NCBI GenBank assembly: GCA_003554375.1
Contig: PWGF01000107.1
Coordinates: 1-49,421 of the forward strand
Direction of reading: 5' to 3'
Source of the DNA: Spirochaetaceae bacterium
GTDB taxonomy: Bacteria; Spirochaetota; Spirochaetia; DSM-27196; SKKC01
DNA length: 49,421 nt
Part shown: piece after piece, positions 41,806 through 49,421 of the stretch
Numbering within the stretch: the first letter of the stretch is position 1
How the letters are laid out: every line of letters starts with the position of its first letter
Notes under the pieces: generated by a model
Told to the model about the DNA's origin: nothing
What the model saw: only the letters and a program-made list of their open reading frames with translations
Databases searched by the model: none
Made by a program: the position numbers and the translations under genes

Positions 41806-43821
41806 GTGAGCCGGCCTGAACCGCTATTGGAGCTGGACAACCTCTCCGTGAAGTACCCGGAAGCCGAGCTGCCTGCGCTTGAGAGGGTGAGCTTCTCGGT
41901 TGGCCCCGGCGAGCGGATACTGCTGCTTGGGCCGAGCGGTGGCGGCAAGAGTACGCTCCTCCGCGCGGTGATTGGGCTCATACCGCACAGCACCTTCGCC
42001 GAGGTCTCGGGCGAGGTGCGGCTTCTGGGGGCGGTTGCCGGCCTGCCGGCCGAGCGGGCCCGGCACGTGGGCGTTGTCTTCCAGGACCCGGAAAGCCAGC
42101 TCTGTACGCTGACGGTGGCGGACGAGGTTGCTTTCGGGCTGGAGAACCAAGCGGTACCTCCGCGGGAGATGGACGAACGGATCGACGCTGCGCTTGGCGA
42201 GGTGGGGCTGGCGCATAAGCGCCATGCTCGTGTCGATCGGCTGTCCGGTGGCGAGAAGCAGCGCTTGGCAACGGCTGCCGTGCGGGTGATGAACCCCAAG
42301 CTGCTCCTCTTTGACGAGCCGACGGCGAACTTGGACCCGGAAGGGGTGCGCGCGTTTTGGGCGATGCTCGATCGGCTTGTCGAGGCTGATCCGGAGAGCG
42401 CGTTCGTCTGCGTGGAGCATAGGCTCGAGCACTTCGTCGCCACGGCGACGCGCGTTCTGGTACTCGACCGGCACGGGGAGCTCGTACTCGACGAGGAGCC
42501 GCGCGGCGCGTTCGGGGGATCCTCCGATGTGCTCGAGCGGCTCGGGGTGTGGCAGCCGGCGGCAGCCCGGGTCTGGAACCGGCTTGGCCGGGGCCGGCAT
42601 GGGGACGGAGGCGGTGCTGAATGCGGGAATGGCGACGGCGGGGACGGGGACGGAGGCTCGGGCGCCCCGCCGGGACGAGCTCCGCTTACTCCGGAAGAGC
42701 TCGGCGAGGCGCTGCGGAGGGTCCATCCCGGTGGAGACGGCGGGGAAAGCCTGGGCGATCCGGCTGTGGTGTGTGAACGCTTGGGTGTGTCGCGAGGGCC
42801 GGGGGCGTGGCGCCGGCTTGCGCGGGGCCTTTCGCCGCGAGGGGGCGTCCGGCAGGCCCCCTCCGAAGGTGACGCCGAAGGGCCTGCCGTGGGTGCAGCG
42901 GAGACGCCCGGACAGGGCCCCGCACAGCGGGCCGCGGGAGAGCCCGCCGAGGAGCCCGGGGAAGGTAGAGCCGAGAGCCGCGGCCAGGGCCGCCGAAAGG
43001 GTGCCGCGGGAGGGCCCACGGTGGCCCCCGCACGCGGGCCGGCGAACGCCCCCGCGGAGCATTTCGGCGAAGAAGCGCTCCGTTTCGAGGGCGTATCCTT
43101 TGGCTACTTCCGGAGTGTGCCGGTGCTCCACGGCATATCGGCTGCCGTGCGTGAGCGGGAAACGGTTGGGCTCATCGGGCACAACGGGAGCGGCAAGAGC
43201 ACGCTTGCCGCGCTCGCGCTCGGCGTTCTGAAGCCCGATGAGGGCCAGGTGCGCCTTTGTGGAGAGGATCCCAGCCGGCTTCCTGCTTCGCGGATGCCAC
43301 GGTTGGTGGGGTTTGCCTTCCAGAACCCCGAGCACCAGTTTGTCACGGACACGGTATTCGACGAGATTGCCTTTGGGTTGCGTAAGATGGGACTCAATGA
43401 GGACGAGATCGGCCGGCGTACAGCGGACCTGCTGGAGCGGATGCGACTGGCCGAGCTTCGCGGACGCAATCCGTTTTCGCTGAGCCACGGAGAGAAGCGT
43501 CGTCTGACCGTGGCGGCTATGCTCGCGTGCCGCCCCCGCCTTTTCGTGTTGGACGAGCCAACGTTTGGTCAGGACCCGGAAACGCTCGGGGATCTGGAAG
43601 AGATGATGGGCGGCATCGCGAAAGCGGGCGCCGGATGTCTTATCATTAGCCACGACTTGGACCTGATACTCAGGCGGTGCGACCGGGCGCTCGCCCTCTC
43701 GGAGGGGCGGTTGCTTGCCGACGGTGAGCCGGAGCGGATCTTGCGCGAAAGCGAGCTGCTTCGCACGGCCGGACTGGCGCCGCCGGAGAGCGTGCGGATT
43801 GCAGAGGCGATTGGTCTATGA
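41806..43821 (+). CDS. ykoD: YkoD-like ECF transporter ATPase, fused double domain
   Basis: Protein of 671 residues with two complete ABC ATPase domains. Domain 1 has Walker A GPSGGGKSTLL, signature LSGGEKQRL and Walker B LLLFDEP; domain 2 has GHNGSGKSTLA, LSHGEKRRL and LFVLDEP. A linker of about 130 residues rich in Gly, Ala, Asp and Pro joins them, making it longer than usual for this family. Start is a GTG with GGAGGG upstream. It energises uptake with YkoC and YkoE; its stop overlaps the ykoC ATG. Confidence 0.93.
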   Translation: MSRPEPLLELDNLSVKYPEAELPALERVSFSVGPGERILLLGPSGGGKSTLLRAVIGLIPHSTFAEVSGEVRLLGAVAGLPAERARHVGVVFQDPESQLCTLTVADEVAFGLENQAVPPREMDERIDAALGEVGLAHKRHARVDRLSGGEKQRLATAAVRVMNPKLLLFDEPTANLDPEGVRAFWAMLDRLVEADPESAFVCVEHRLEHFVATATRVLVLDRHGELVLDEEPRGAFGGSSDVLERLGVWQPAAARVWNRLGRGRHGDGGGAECGNGDGGDGDGGSGAPPGRAPLTPEELGEALRRVHPGGDGGESLGDPAVVCERLGVSRGPGAWRRLARGLSPRGGVRQAPSEGDAEGPAVGAAETPGQGPAQRAAGEPAEEPGEGRAESRGQGRRKGAAGGPTVAPARGPANAPAEHFGEEALRFEGVSFGYFRSVPVLHGISAAVRERETVGLIGHNGSGKSTLAALALGVLKPDEGQVRLCGEDPSRLPASRMPRLVGFAFQNPEHQFVTDTVFDEIAFGLRKMGLNEDEIGRRTADLLERMRLAELRGRNPFSLSHGEKRRLTVAAMLACRPRLFVLDEPTFGQDPETLGDLEEMMGGIAKAGAGCLIISHDLDLILRRCDRALALSEGRLLADGEPERILRESELLRTAGLAPPESVRIAEAIGL

Positions 43822-44639
43822 TCCGGCCTGGTTTGTTCGATTCATACGAGCGCCATTCTCTCTTGCGCTCGGTCAACCCGGCGATCAAGCTCGTGTGCCA
43901 TCTGGCCGCGATGATCTACGCGACGATCGTGTGGGACATCTTCTCGCTCGCGGGGCTTCTCCTCCTTGGATTGGTGCTCTGCCGTGCCGGGGCGCGGATG
44001 TCGCTCCGGGAGATTGCCCGCGCCCTGATACCGTTTGTCCTCTTCGGGCTGGGGTTCTTCTGGATGAACGCGGTGTTCGCTGACGCAGCGGCGGGTTATA
44101 CGCCGGTTGCTCGTCTGGGGCCGCTGGTCGTGACAAGCGAAGGGCTGGCGAACGGAGTCCGATTCTGGCTGCGAGCCTTGTGCTTTGGCGTGTACTCGGG
44201 GGCGTTCGTCGCCTCTTCGGACCCCACTGAGCTGGCGCTGAGCCTTTCCCGGCAGCTGAAGCTTCCGGCCCGGATAGGGTACAGCTCGCTCGTGGCCTAT
44301 CGCTATCTGCCTGAGCTTCAGGGTGAGCTTCGGCGGATCCGAACTGCGCACCGGTTGCGCGGGGTCGGAGAGGGGGACGGGATCAAAGGGAAGATCGTAG
44401 CCGCCTACCGCTACACGATCCCTTTGCTGACCGCGGCAATTCGTCGCGCCGGACGCGCCTCGGATGCGATGGAGGCACGGGGCTTCAGCGACGACGAGCG
44501 CACGTGGTACCGGGAACTTCGCGCAGGAAAGCGCGAGGTGCTGTATGCGCTTCTTCTTGCCGCCGGGTGCCTTGCGGTGACGCTATTGAGCCTCCAGCTG
44601 GGCCACCTTGCCTTCTGGGGTGGACAGCTTTGGGGGTAG
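43818..44639 (+). CDS. ykoC: YkoC-like ECF transporter transmembrane (T) component
   Basis: Inner-membrane protein of 273 residues with about five spans and the cytoplasmic coupling helices of T components, including the Ala-Arg-Gly motif in SDAMEARGF near residue 220. The early NPAIKLVCHLAAM block is also typical. It overlaps ykoD by four bases and completes the transporter. Confidence 0.92.
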   Translation: MIRPGLFDSYERHSLLRSVNPAIKLVCHLAAMIYATIVWDIFSLAGLLLLGLVLCRAGARMSLREIARALIPFVLFGLGFFWMNAVFADAAAGYTPVARLGPLVVTSEGLANGVRFWLRALCFGVYSGAFVASSDPTELALSLSRQLKLPARIGYSSLVAYRYLPELQGELRRIRTAHRLRGVGEGDGIKGKIVAAYRYTIPLLTAAIRRAGRASDAMEARGFSDDERTWYRELRAGKREVLYALLLAAGCLAVTLLSLQLGHLAFWGGQLWG

Positions 44640-44668
44640 CAAGGTGGGTGGGAGGAGCAAACCCAGTC

Positions 44669-44902
44669 CTATTTGGAAAACAGATCCCCGGCCATTCCTG
44701 AAATGCGGAAATGCTCGCGAAGGAGCGAGCGTGTCCGCTCGTAGACTGTCTGGCGGGCGTGTGCTGTCGGCGCGTCGTTGGCTGCGGGGGGCGCCGGAGC
44801 TTCAGCCGGCATTCGCCGCTGAGTCTGCACCGCAGGCCTCATGGAGCGTTCGTACGCCGCTTCTCCGATTGCCGAGCGTGAATAAACACTCGGCTGTTTC
44901 AT
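44669..44902 (-). CDS. Hypothetical small protein
   Basis: Protein of 77 residues starting at an ATG with AGGAGG five bases upstream. The middle is rich in Ala and Pro; the end (ARQTVYERTRSLLREHF) is an amphipathic helix. No family is recognised. It converges with ykoC, 29 bases away. The good ribosome site is the main support for the call. Confidence 0.45.
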   Translation of the reverse strand: MKQPSVYSRSAIGEAAYERSMRPAVQTQRRMPAEAPAPPAANDAPTAHARQTVYERTRSLLREHFRISGMAGDLFSK

Positions 44903-45172
44903 CGATTCCTCCTGGTTCGTGCCGGCACCCCGCCGCCGACAGTCATGAGGCGCATACAGAAACACGGCCTTTGGAGCAATGACGACTGGTCTCGGGTAGA
45001 ATCGGCGTTCTATCGCCAAGCCGAAAATGCCTCTCGAGGTGCGAAATCAGGGAAAGCTGTATGACGGGAAGAAGAGGTTGCGGCGGACGTACCTCCGGCG
45101 TTGCGGCCCGGCTGTGAGCGTGATACCGTTGAATACGCATTGCTTGTGGGCAAACTGTTGGGAGCAATATGA

Positions 45173-47091
45173 ATGGTGGTACGACATTCAGCAGTCTCAG
45201 TGCTTGCGACGCTATGCGTTTTGCTCATCGGCTGTGAGCTCCGGACAGAGCCCGAGCCCGAACCCGCGGAACCGGAAGCGCTGGAGATTACCGAAGTAAA
45301 GATAGAAGGGGATATTGAAGGAGATACGGACGGTAGCTCGGCGCCCGCCGAAGAATCTCCCCCGGTGGTCCGGGTTCACTACGACCCCCGGGGAGCGGAC
45401 CGGGTTATACTGGAGCGGCGCTCGCCCGAGGATGTCGGCGAACCGGAGGAGTTCGTTGAAGTATCCGAACGTTCTGATGGGGATGCCTTCGAGGATACCG
45501 GGGAAAACTCGTCCTCCGACGGTCGTCTGCACTGGGGCCGGCGCTACACGTACCGGTTGCGCGGCTATTTTGCCGACACTGACTCCGTATCAGGGGCGCG
45601 TGATGTAGTGCTTCCGGATTTTCGCGAGCCGGGGGCGTTGCGGTGCACGGGGAGGTCATTCAGGCAGGGCAGCCGGATATTGGCGGCCATCTTGTACGGT
45701 GGAATCCCCTCCAAATGTCGGACACGGCAGGGGTTACGTACGATGTGTGGAGAGCAGGCGATGGGGAAGACTCCACAGACTATGAGAAGCTTTCCGACTC
45801 CGAAAACGTTTTTGGCGGAGCAAAGTACGGAGTATGGGCGCGGTTTGTTCCGTGCGATAAGGGTGAGGAGTGCGACGAGTATCGGTACAAGGTGCAGGCG
45901 CGGCACCCTGACTACGGATGGAGCGCTCCCAGTGAGTCCGTGCCCGTTGTCCGTGAGGGTCCGACGGAAGCCGAGCCGGCCGACTACGAGCGCACCTATA
46001 TCGAACGCATCGAGGACTTCGATCAGACCCTGGGTGGCGCGATCGATACCTGTGATGCGAGCGGGAAGGTTTACACGGCATTGCTCGACCGGGAAAACAA
46101 CGCGACCGTGCGGAAGCTTTCGGACGACGAGGGCTGGAGCGTTGTGAACGAGGGTGAGCCGGAGACAACGTCATACCCGGAAGGAGACGAAACGTATCCG
46201 ATCCGGGTGGCGGCCGGTGAGGAGGCCGTCTACGCGGTGACGTGGGATGCGGAGGAAGTTGTTATCTCGAGGTACGAGAACGGTTCCTGGGGCACGGAGA
46301 ACCTTGCCGGGGAAGATGAAGATGCAAACTTCGGGTGGGATTCACGACCCGCGGTGGACATTGCGGTGCACGAAGAGACCCTCTACGCCGCCGTCAGGCT
46401 TCATCCGGACGACGGTGGGGACCTCCTTGTATACGAGTTCGCTGACGGTGAATGGGAGCCGGTTGAAGCCGACGATTCGACTACGATTGCCTCGGGCGAC
46501 CGGCCGATGCGAGACGTGAAACTGACGGCATTGGGGGACGCACTCTACCTTCACTGGCGGGAGATTTTTCGCGGGTCCGCCGCCGGGGACGTGCGCCAGG
46601 AACTGCACATTCGGTTGCTGGACGGGAACTTCTGGGAGCAGAAGCTCGAAGGATGGGAGCAGGCTCCGCTTCGTAGTGTCGAACTCGCGGGGGCCGGCGA
46701 TAAGCTGTTCTTTATGGTCCGAGATCCGCACTCGCCCGGTTATCATGGTGTTGGGGGAGGTATATATCGGGTGGATTCGGCAACGGTGACAGGCCTGACC
46801 GAAGAGGTGGACTGGTTTATGAAGCCTCACTCGATAACCACCGACGAAGTCGGCAACGTCGTGGCGGTTGCCGACGTACAGGACGAAGCCGGCAACGAGT
46901 ACCCGTATCCGGGGCTGTTTCTGTACGACGGCAGCGAGTGGAAGACGGTATCCACTTGTATCGCCGGAGTCACCTCCCCGGTGCAGGTAGCGGCGGACGG
47001 GACGGACATCGTTTACATCGCCGGAGACAGGGTGGATGCGGATGAATACGGCCGACTGACGGGCCTTCAAACGTACAGATTTTCCCCGTAG
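45173..47091 (+). pseudogene. Secreted lipoprotein with beta-propeller-like repeats, frameshifted
   Basis: The first frame starts at ATG 45173 (GGGAG eight bases upstream) with a lipoprotein signal ending in LLIGC, an acidic linker, and a fibronectin-like domain (WGRRYTYRLRGYF). At the GGGGG run 45631-45635 the reading frame is lost; one extra base would join DFREPG to GVAVHGEVIQ in the second frame, which then stays open to 47091. The second part has another such domain (GVTYDVWRAGDGE) and repeated strands of a propeller type (EEAVYAVTWDAEEVVISRYENGSW). The repaired product would have about 639 residues, anchored to a membrane. It may be a true mutation, a phase-variable G run or a sequencing error. 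Confidence 0.75.
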
Positions 47092-47219
47092 TAGCAGCGC
47101 CTCAGACTGAGCGAGAGAGGACTGTCTTTCGCTTCCTGCCGAGTCATTAGTAAGCAAGTTTCTCGACACGTACGCGCACGGTGCCACACCTCGGACATGT
47201 GAGGTGGGAGCAACAGTGC

Positions 47220-47248
47220 TTGACGGGAATACCATTGTGAGCTATAGT
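47220..47248 (+). promoter_or_regulatory. Sigma70-type promoter of the TetR/phosphotransferase pair
   Basis: TTGACG (47220-47225) and TATAGT (47243-47248) are 17 bases apart. Transcription should begin near 47255, just before the operator. Confidence 0.7.
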
Positions 47249-47256
47249 TTCCTTAG

Positions 47257-47277
47257 ACCGACCGACGGTCGGTCGGT
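47257..47277. promoter_or_regulatory. Perfect 10+1+10 palindrome, TetR operator
   Basis: ACCGACCGAC (47257-47266), one G, GTCGGTCGGT (47268-47277). It covers the first transcribed bases and is the clearest operator in the window. The TetR protein encoded 24 bases downstream is the obvious ligand. Confidence 0.85.
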
Positions 47278-47300
47278 TTCTTAATCATCGAGGAGGGCGT

Positions 47301-47966
47301 ATGGGATCGGACGAGACACGGGATGCGATCGTTCGGGAGTCGGTGAGGCTTTTTTCGGAGCACGGCTACGAGAAGACGACGGTGCAGGCGATTATCGATA
47401 CCGTCGGGATTTCCAAGGGCGCGTTCTATCACCATTTCTCCTCGAAGGAGGAGATCGTGGGAGCGATCACGGAGGGCTACATTGCCGAAGGGCTCGAATA
47501 CATGCATGGAGTCGCGCGCGAGGAGGGCCTCTCGGCGGTGGAGAAGCTGAACCGGCTGATCGAGGTCACCCAACTCTATAAGGTGCAGCGACAGGAGACG
47601 CGCGATGCAATGGATCGGGCGTTCTCCGAAGGCCGGAACCTCAAGCTGGAGACGGCTATAGTCAGACAGCTTCGGGCACATACGGTCCCGCTCTTTGCAC
47701 GGATTCTTCAGGAAGGCATTTCGCGCGGGGAGCTTGAGATCGCCGGCGCCGATGTGCACGCCGAGATCCTGTTTCACCTCCTGCTGGGAATGAAGGAATC
47801 GCTGCGTGAGAAGATGCGGGCCGGAGTGGATTTGGAGACGGTCAATGGGATGCTCGGCGTCTATGAAGATGCCGTGTGCCGCATCCTGACGCTTCCGAAA
47901 GGATCGATCCGTCTGGCCAAACCGTACATGAGCCGCCTCTACGAAACAGAGCAATCACGGGAATAA
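47301..47966 (+). CDS. TetR/AcrR-family repressor, autoregulated
   Basis: Regulator of 221 residues. The helix-turn-helix is ESVRLFSEHGYEKTTVQAIIDTVGISKGAFYHHFSSKEEIV, residues about 12-52. The remaining helices form the ligand pocket. The ATG has GAGGAGG upstream. The perfect palindrome at its promoter implies autorepression and control of the phosphotransferase gene that follows on the same strand. The effector is unknown. Confidence 0.93.
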   Translation: MGSDETRDAIVRESVRLFSEHGYEKTTVQAIIDTVGISKGAFYHHFSSKEEIVGAITEGYIAEGLEYMHGVAREEGLSAVEKLNRLIEVTQLYKVQRQETRDAMDRAFSEGRNLKLETAIVRQLRAHTVPLFARILQEGISRGELEIAGADVHAEILFHLLLGMKESLREKMRAGVDLETVNGMLGVYEDAVCRILTLPKGSIRLAKPYMSRLYETEQSRE

Positions 47967-47986
47967 CAGAGCAATTGCGGGAATAG
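47947..47986. repeat. 20-bp tandem duplication at the end of the TetR gene
   Basis: Copies at 47947-47966 and 47967-47986 begin ACAGAGCAAT and end GGGAATA, differing at two bases. The first copy ends exactly with the TetR stop codon, so the second is a non-coding duplicate. Confidence 0.85.
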
Positions 47987-48000
47987 CGAAGGAGATTTCG

Positions 48001-49421
48001 ATGGCAAATACGACTATTCGTCCACTCAGGGACATTAGCAGAGACGATGGAGCGTTGGCCGGCGGGAAGGCGGTGAACCTCGGTGAGATGATCGGGGCCG
48101 GCTTGCCGGTGCCTGCGGGTTTTGCGGTCCTCACGGGCGCGTATCGCGAGTACCTCCGCGCAGGCGGGCTCGACGCGCGTATACAGGGGGCGCTGTCCGG
48201 GATTTCGGCGGAGGACGCGGAGGACAGCGAAGCGCTCGAGCGCCGGGCGGCCGAGATTCGCGGGTTCTTCGAGGATACGCCGGTTTCGGAGCATCTGCGT
48301 AGCGAGATCGCTTCCGCATACGCCGAGCTCGGGGGCGGCGAGGAGGCTACGGTTGCCGTTCGTTCCTCGGCGACCGCGGAGGACCTTCCGGGTATGTCGT
48401 TTGCCGGGCAATACGACAGCTTTCTGAACGTGACGGGGCTCGACGAGCTTCTAAAGCGCGTCGTGCAGTGTTGGGCCTCACTCTGGACGGCGCGAGCGCT
48501 CTCATATCGCCTGAAGCAGGGGATCGGCAATGACGACCTTGCGCATACGGTTATCGTTCAGCGCCTGGTGCATGCCGAGAAATCGGGCGTTCTCTTTAGC
48601 GCCAATCCACTAAACGGCCGCCGTGACCAGCTTCTGGTGAACTCGTCGTGGGGTCTTGGGGAGGCGATCGTGAGCGGAGAGGTCGATCCCGACCAGTGGG
48701 TCATCTCACGCTCCGGCGGCGCCGTGCTCGAGAGCCGGACCGGCGAAAAGCAAGTCATGACGGTGCGAACGGCTCGCGGAGTCGAGCAGAGGCCGGTGTC
48801 CGACGACGCGTGCACTGTTCCGACTCTTTCGGCTGCGGAGCTGCGCCGGCTCCACGAGCTGGCGGAGAAGGCCGAGCGTCACTTTGGCGAGCCGCAGGAT
48901 ATCGAGTGGAGCTACGCGGAGGGCCGGTTCCATCTGGTACAGTCGCGGCCGATCACAAGCCTGTACCCTGTACCCGAGACCGAGCCGGGGAAGCCGGGGG
49001 TGCGTCTCTACATCAACTTCAACAACTACTCCCAGGCGATGCCGGAGCCGTTCACCACGATGGGTGAAGACCTTGTGCGCACCGCGGTCCGGAATATCCG
49101 TCGGCGGCTCGGACCGAAGAAGATCCCGGAGAACAGCCTGTGGTATCTCAAGACGGCAGGCGGGAGGCTGTTCATCGACATTACGCCGTTCCTCCGGAGC
49201 GAGAGGTTTTGGAACAAGTTCCGGAATCCGGACGCCACGGACAAGGATCCGGTCACGACCGGTGCAATCCTTCAGTACCTGGAGGCCAATCGTGACGAGG
49301 TGCTGTCGCACCGGGAATCGGTTTCGTACCTGAAGGTGATCAACCCGCGACTGCTCCGCTACCTCTGGCGCGCCTGGCGCGAGTACTCATACGGGAAGCG
49401 CCATCCGGTGGAGGCGCGGCA
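48001..49421 (+). CDS. PEP/pyruvate-binding phosphotransferase (rifampin phosphotransferase-like), 3' end outside window
   Basis: The first 473 residues are visible. The N-terminal ATP-grasp domain of PEP synthase-type enzymes is complete: GGKAVNLGEMI, VRSSATAEDLPGMSFAGQYDSFLNV, SGVLFSANP and the closing HLVQSRPIT at about residue 320. Next comes a domain starting RLYINFNNYSQAMPEPFTTMG, which resembles the central domain of rifampin phosphotransferases rather than PEP synthase. The phosphohistidine domain must lie beyond the window. AAGGAG precedes the ATG. TetR control would fit a drug- or metabolite-inducible phosphotransferase; the substrate is not known. Confidence 0.85.
   Translation, partial: MANTTIRPLRDISRDDGALAGGKAVNLGEMIGAGLPVPAGFAVLTGAYREYLRAGGLDARIQGALSGISAEDAEDSEALERRAAEIRGFFEDTPVSEHLRSEIASAYAELGGGEEATVAVRSSATAEDLPGMSFAGQYDSFLNVTGLDELLKRVVQCWASLWTARALSYRLKQGIGNDDLAHTVIVQRLVHAEKSGVLFSANPLNGRRDQLLVNSSWGLGEAIVSGEVDPDQWVISRSGGAVLESRTGEKQVMTVRTARGVEQRPVSDDACTVPTLSAAELRRLHELAEKAERHFGEPQDIEWSYAEGRFHLVQSRPITSLYPVPETEPGKPGVRLYINFNNYSQAMPEPFTTMGEDLVRTAVRNIRRRLGPKKIPENSLWYLKTAGGRLFIDITPFLRSERFWNKFRNPDATDKDPVTTGAILQYLEANRDEVLSHRESVSYLKVINPRLLRYLWRAWREYSYGKRHPVEAR

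Noticed and set aside
41824..43653. 609-codon open frame antisense to ykoD
   Set aside because: Composition is a GC-rich shadow; ykoD has all ATPase motifs on the plus strand.
1..49421. tRNA genes, CRISPR arrays, complete insertion sequences, integrase genes
   Set aside because: I looked for their usual signals (regular spaced repeats, transposase or integrase motifs, tRNA loops) and found none I could support.

Overview
The window is high-GC DNA from a Gram-negative bacterium. Several genes need an outer membrane: a beta-barrel protein ending in Trp-His-Phe, an MMPL/RND pump with a LolA-like partner, a lipobox protein, and the debris of an apolipoprotein N-acyltransferase gene. The RND/LolA-like/barrel trio, TetR regulators and Dpp-type transporter would fit a free-living spirochaete (Spirochaetota), but no marker gene here settles the phylum, so this is an inference. 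No tRNA, rRNA, CRISPR array or complete insertion sequence was seen.

Layout. 1-5129: an oligopeptide/nickel-type ABC importer operon (two ATPases, binding protein, two permeases; genes overlap by 1-4 bases). 5102-10778: a HEPN/MNT pair, an amidohydrolase, a collapsed lnt pseudogene, a Uma2 nuclease-fold gene, and pdxS-pdxT for pyridoxal phosphate. 10901-13957: a leftward sulfur module (flavoprotein of the sulfide:quinone reductase type, DsrE protein, cysteine desulfurase) with a clear sigma70-type promoter and two dyads. 14153-16741: toxin-antitoxin genes and fragments (PIN remnant, small HTH protein, BrnT-like tail, HEPN/MNT pair, Phd-PIN pair, half of an S66 peptidase). 17024-19053: an ArsR-rhodanese fusion regulator, an unknown 91-residue protein and a membrane-anchored FMN-binding protein. 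19198-25523: barrel protein, LolA-like protein and RND transporter, divergent from a TetR gene across a palindromic operator. 25727-32639: an AddB-AddA pair in which neither subunit seems to keep a nuclease active site. 33041-37621: DUF2293 protein and a second toxin-antitoxin cluster (AbrB-PIN, nucleotidyltransferase pair, CopG-MazF, broken MNT gene). 37858-39758: SEC-C protein and YprB-like RNase H-fold protein. 40075-44639: a TPP riboswitch followed by ykoF-ykoE-ykoD-ykoC, an ECF-type uptake system for thiamine or its hydroxymethylpyrimidine precursor. 44669-47091: a small unknown protein and a lipoprotein gene split by a frameshift at a G5 run. 47220-49421: a TetR gene with a strong promoter and perfect operator, then a PEP/pyruvate-binding phosphotransferase that runs off the end.

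The strongest leads are: the apparently nuclease-dead AddAB; the sulfur module plus ArsR-rhodanese regulator; the density of live and decayed toxin-antitoxin genes, several with readable promoter/operator architecture; an unexplained 19-bp inverted / 12-bp direct repeat module upstream of addB; and a probable RBS-sequestering leader on the FMN-binding gene. All functional statements rest on recognising motifs by eye; no database search was run.
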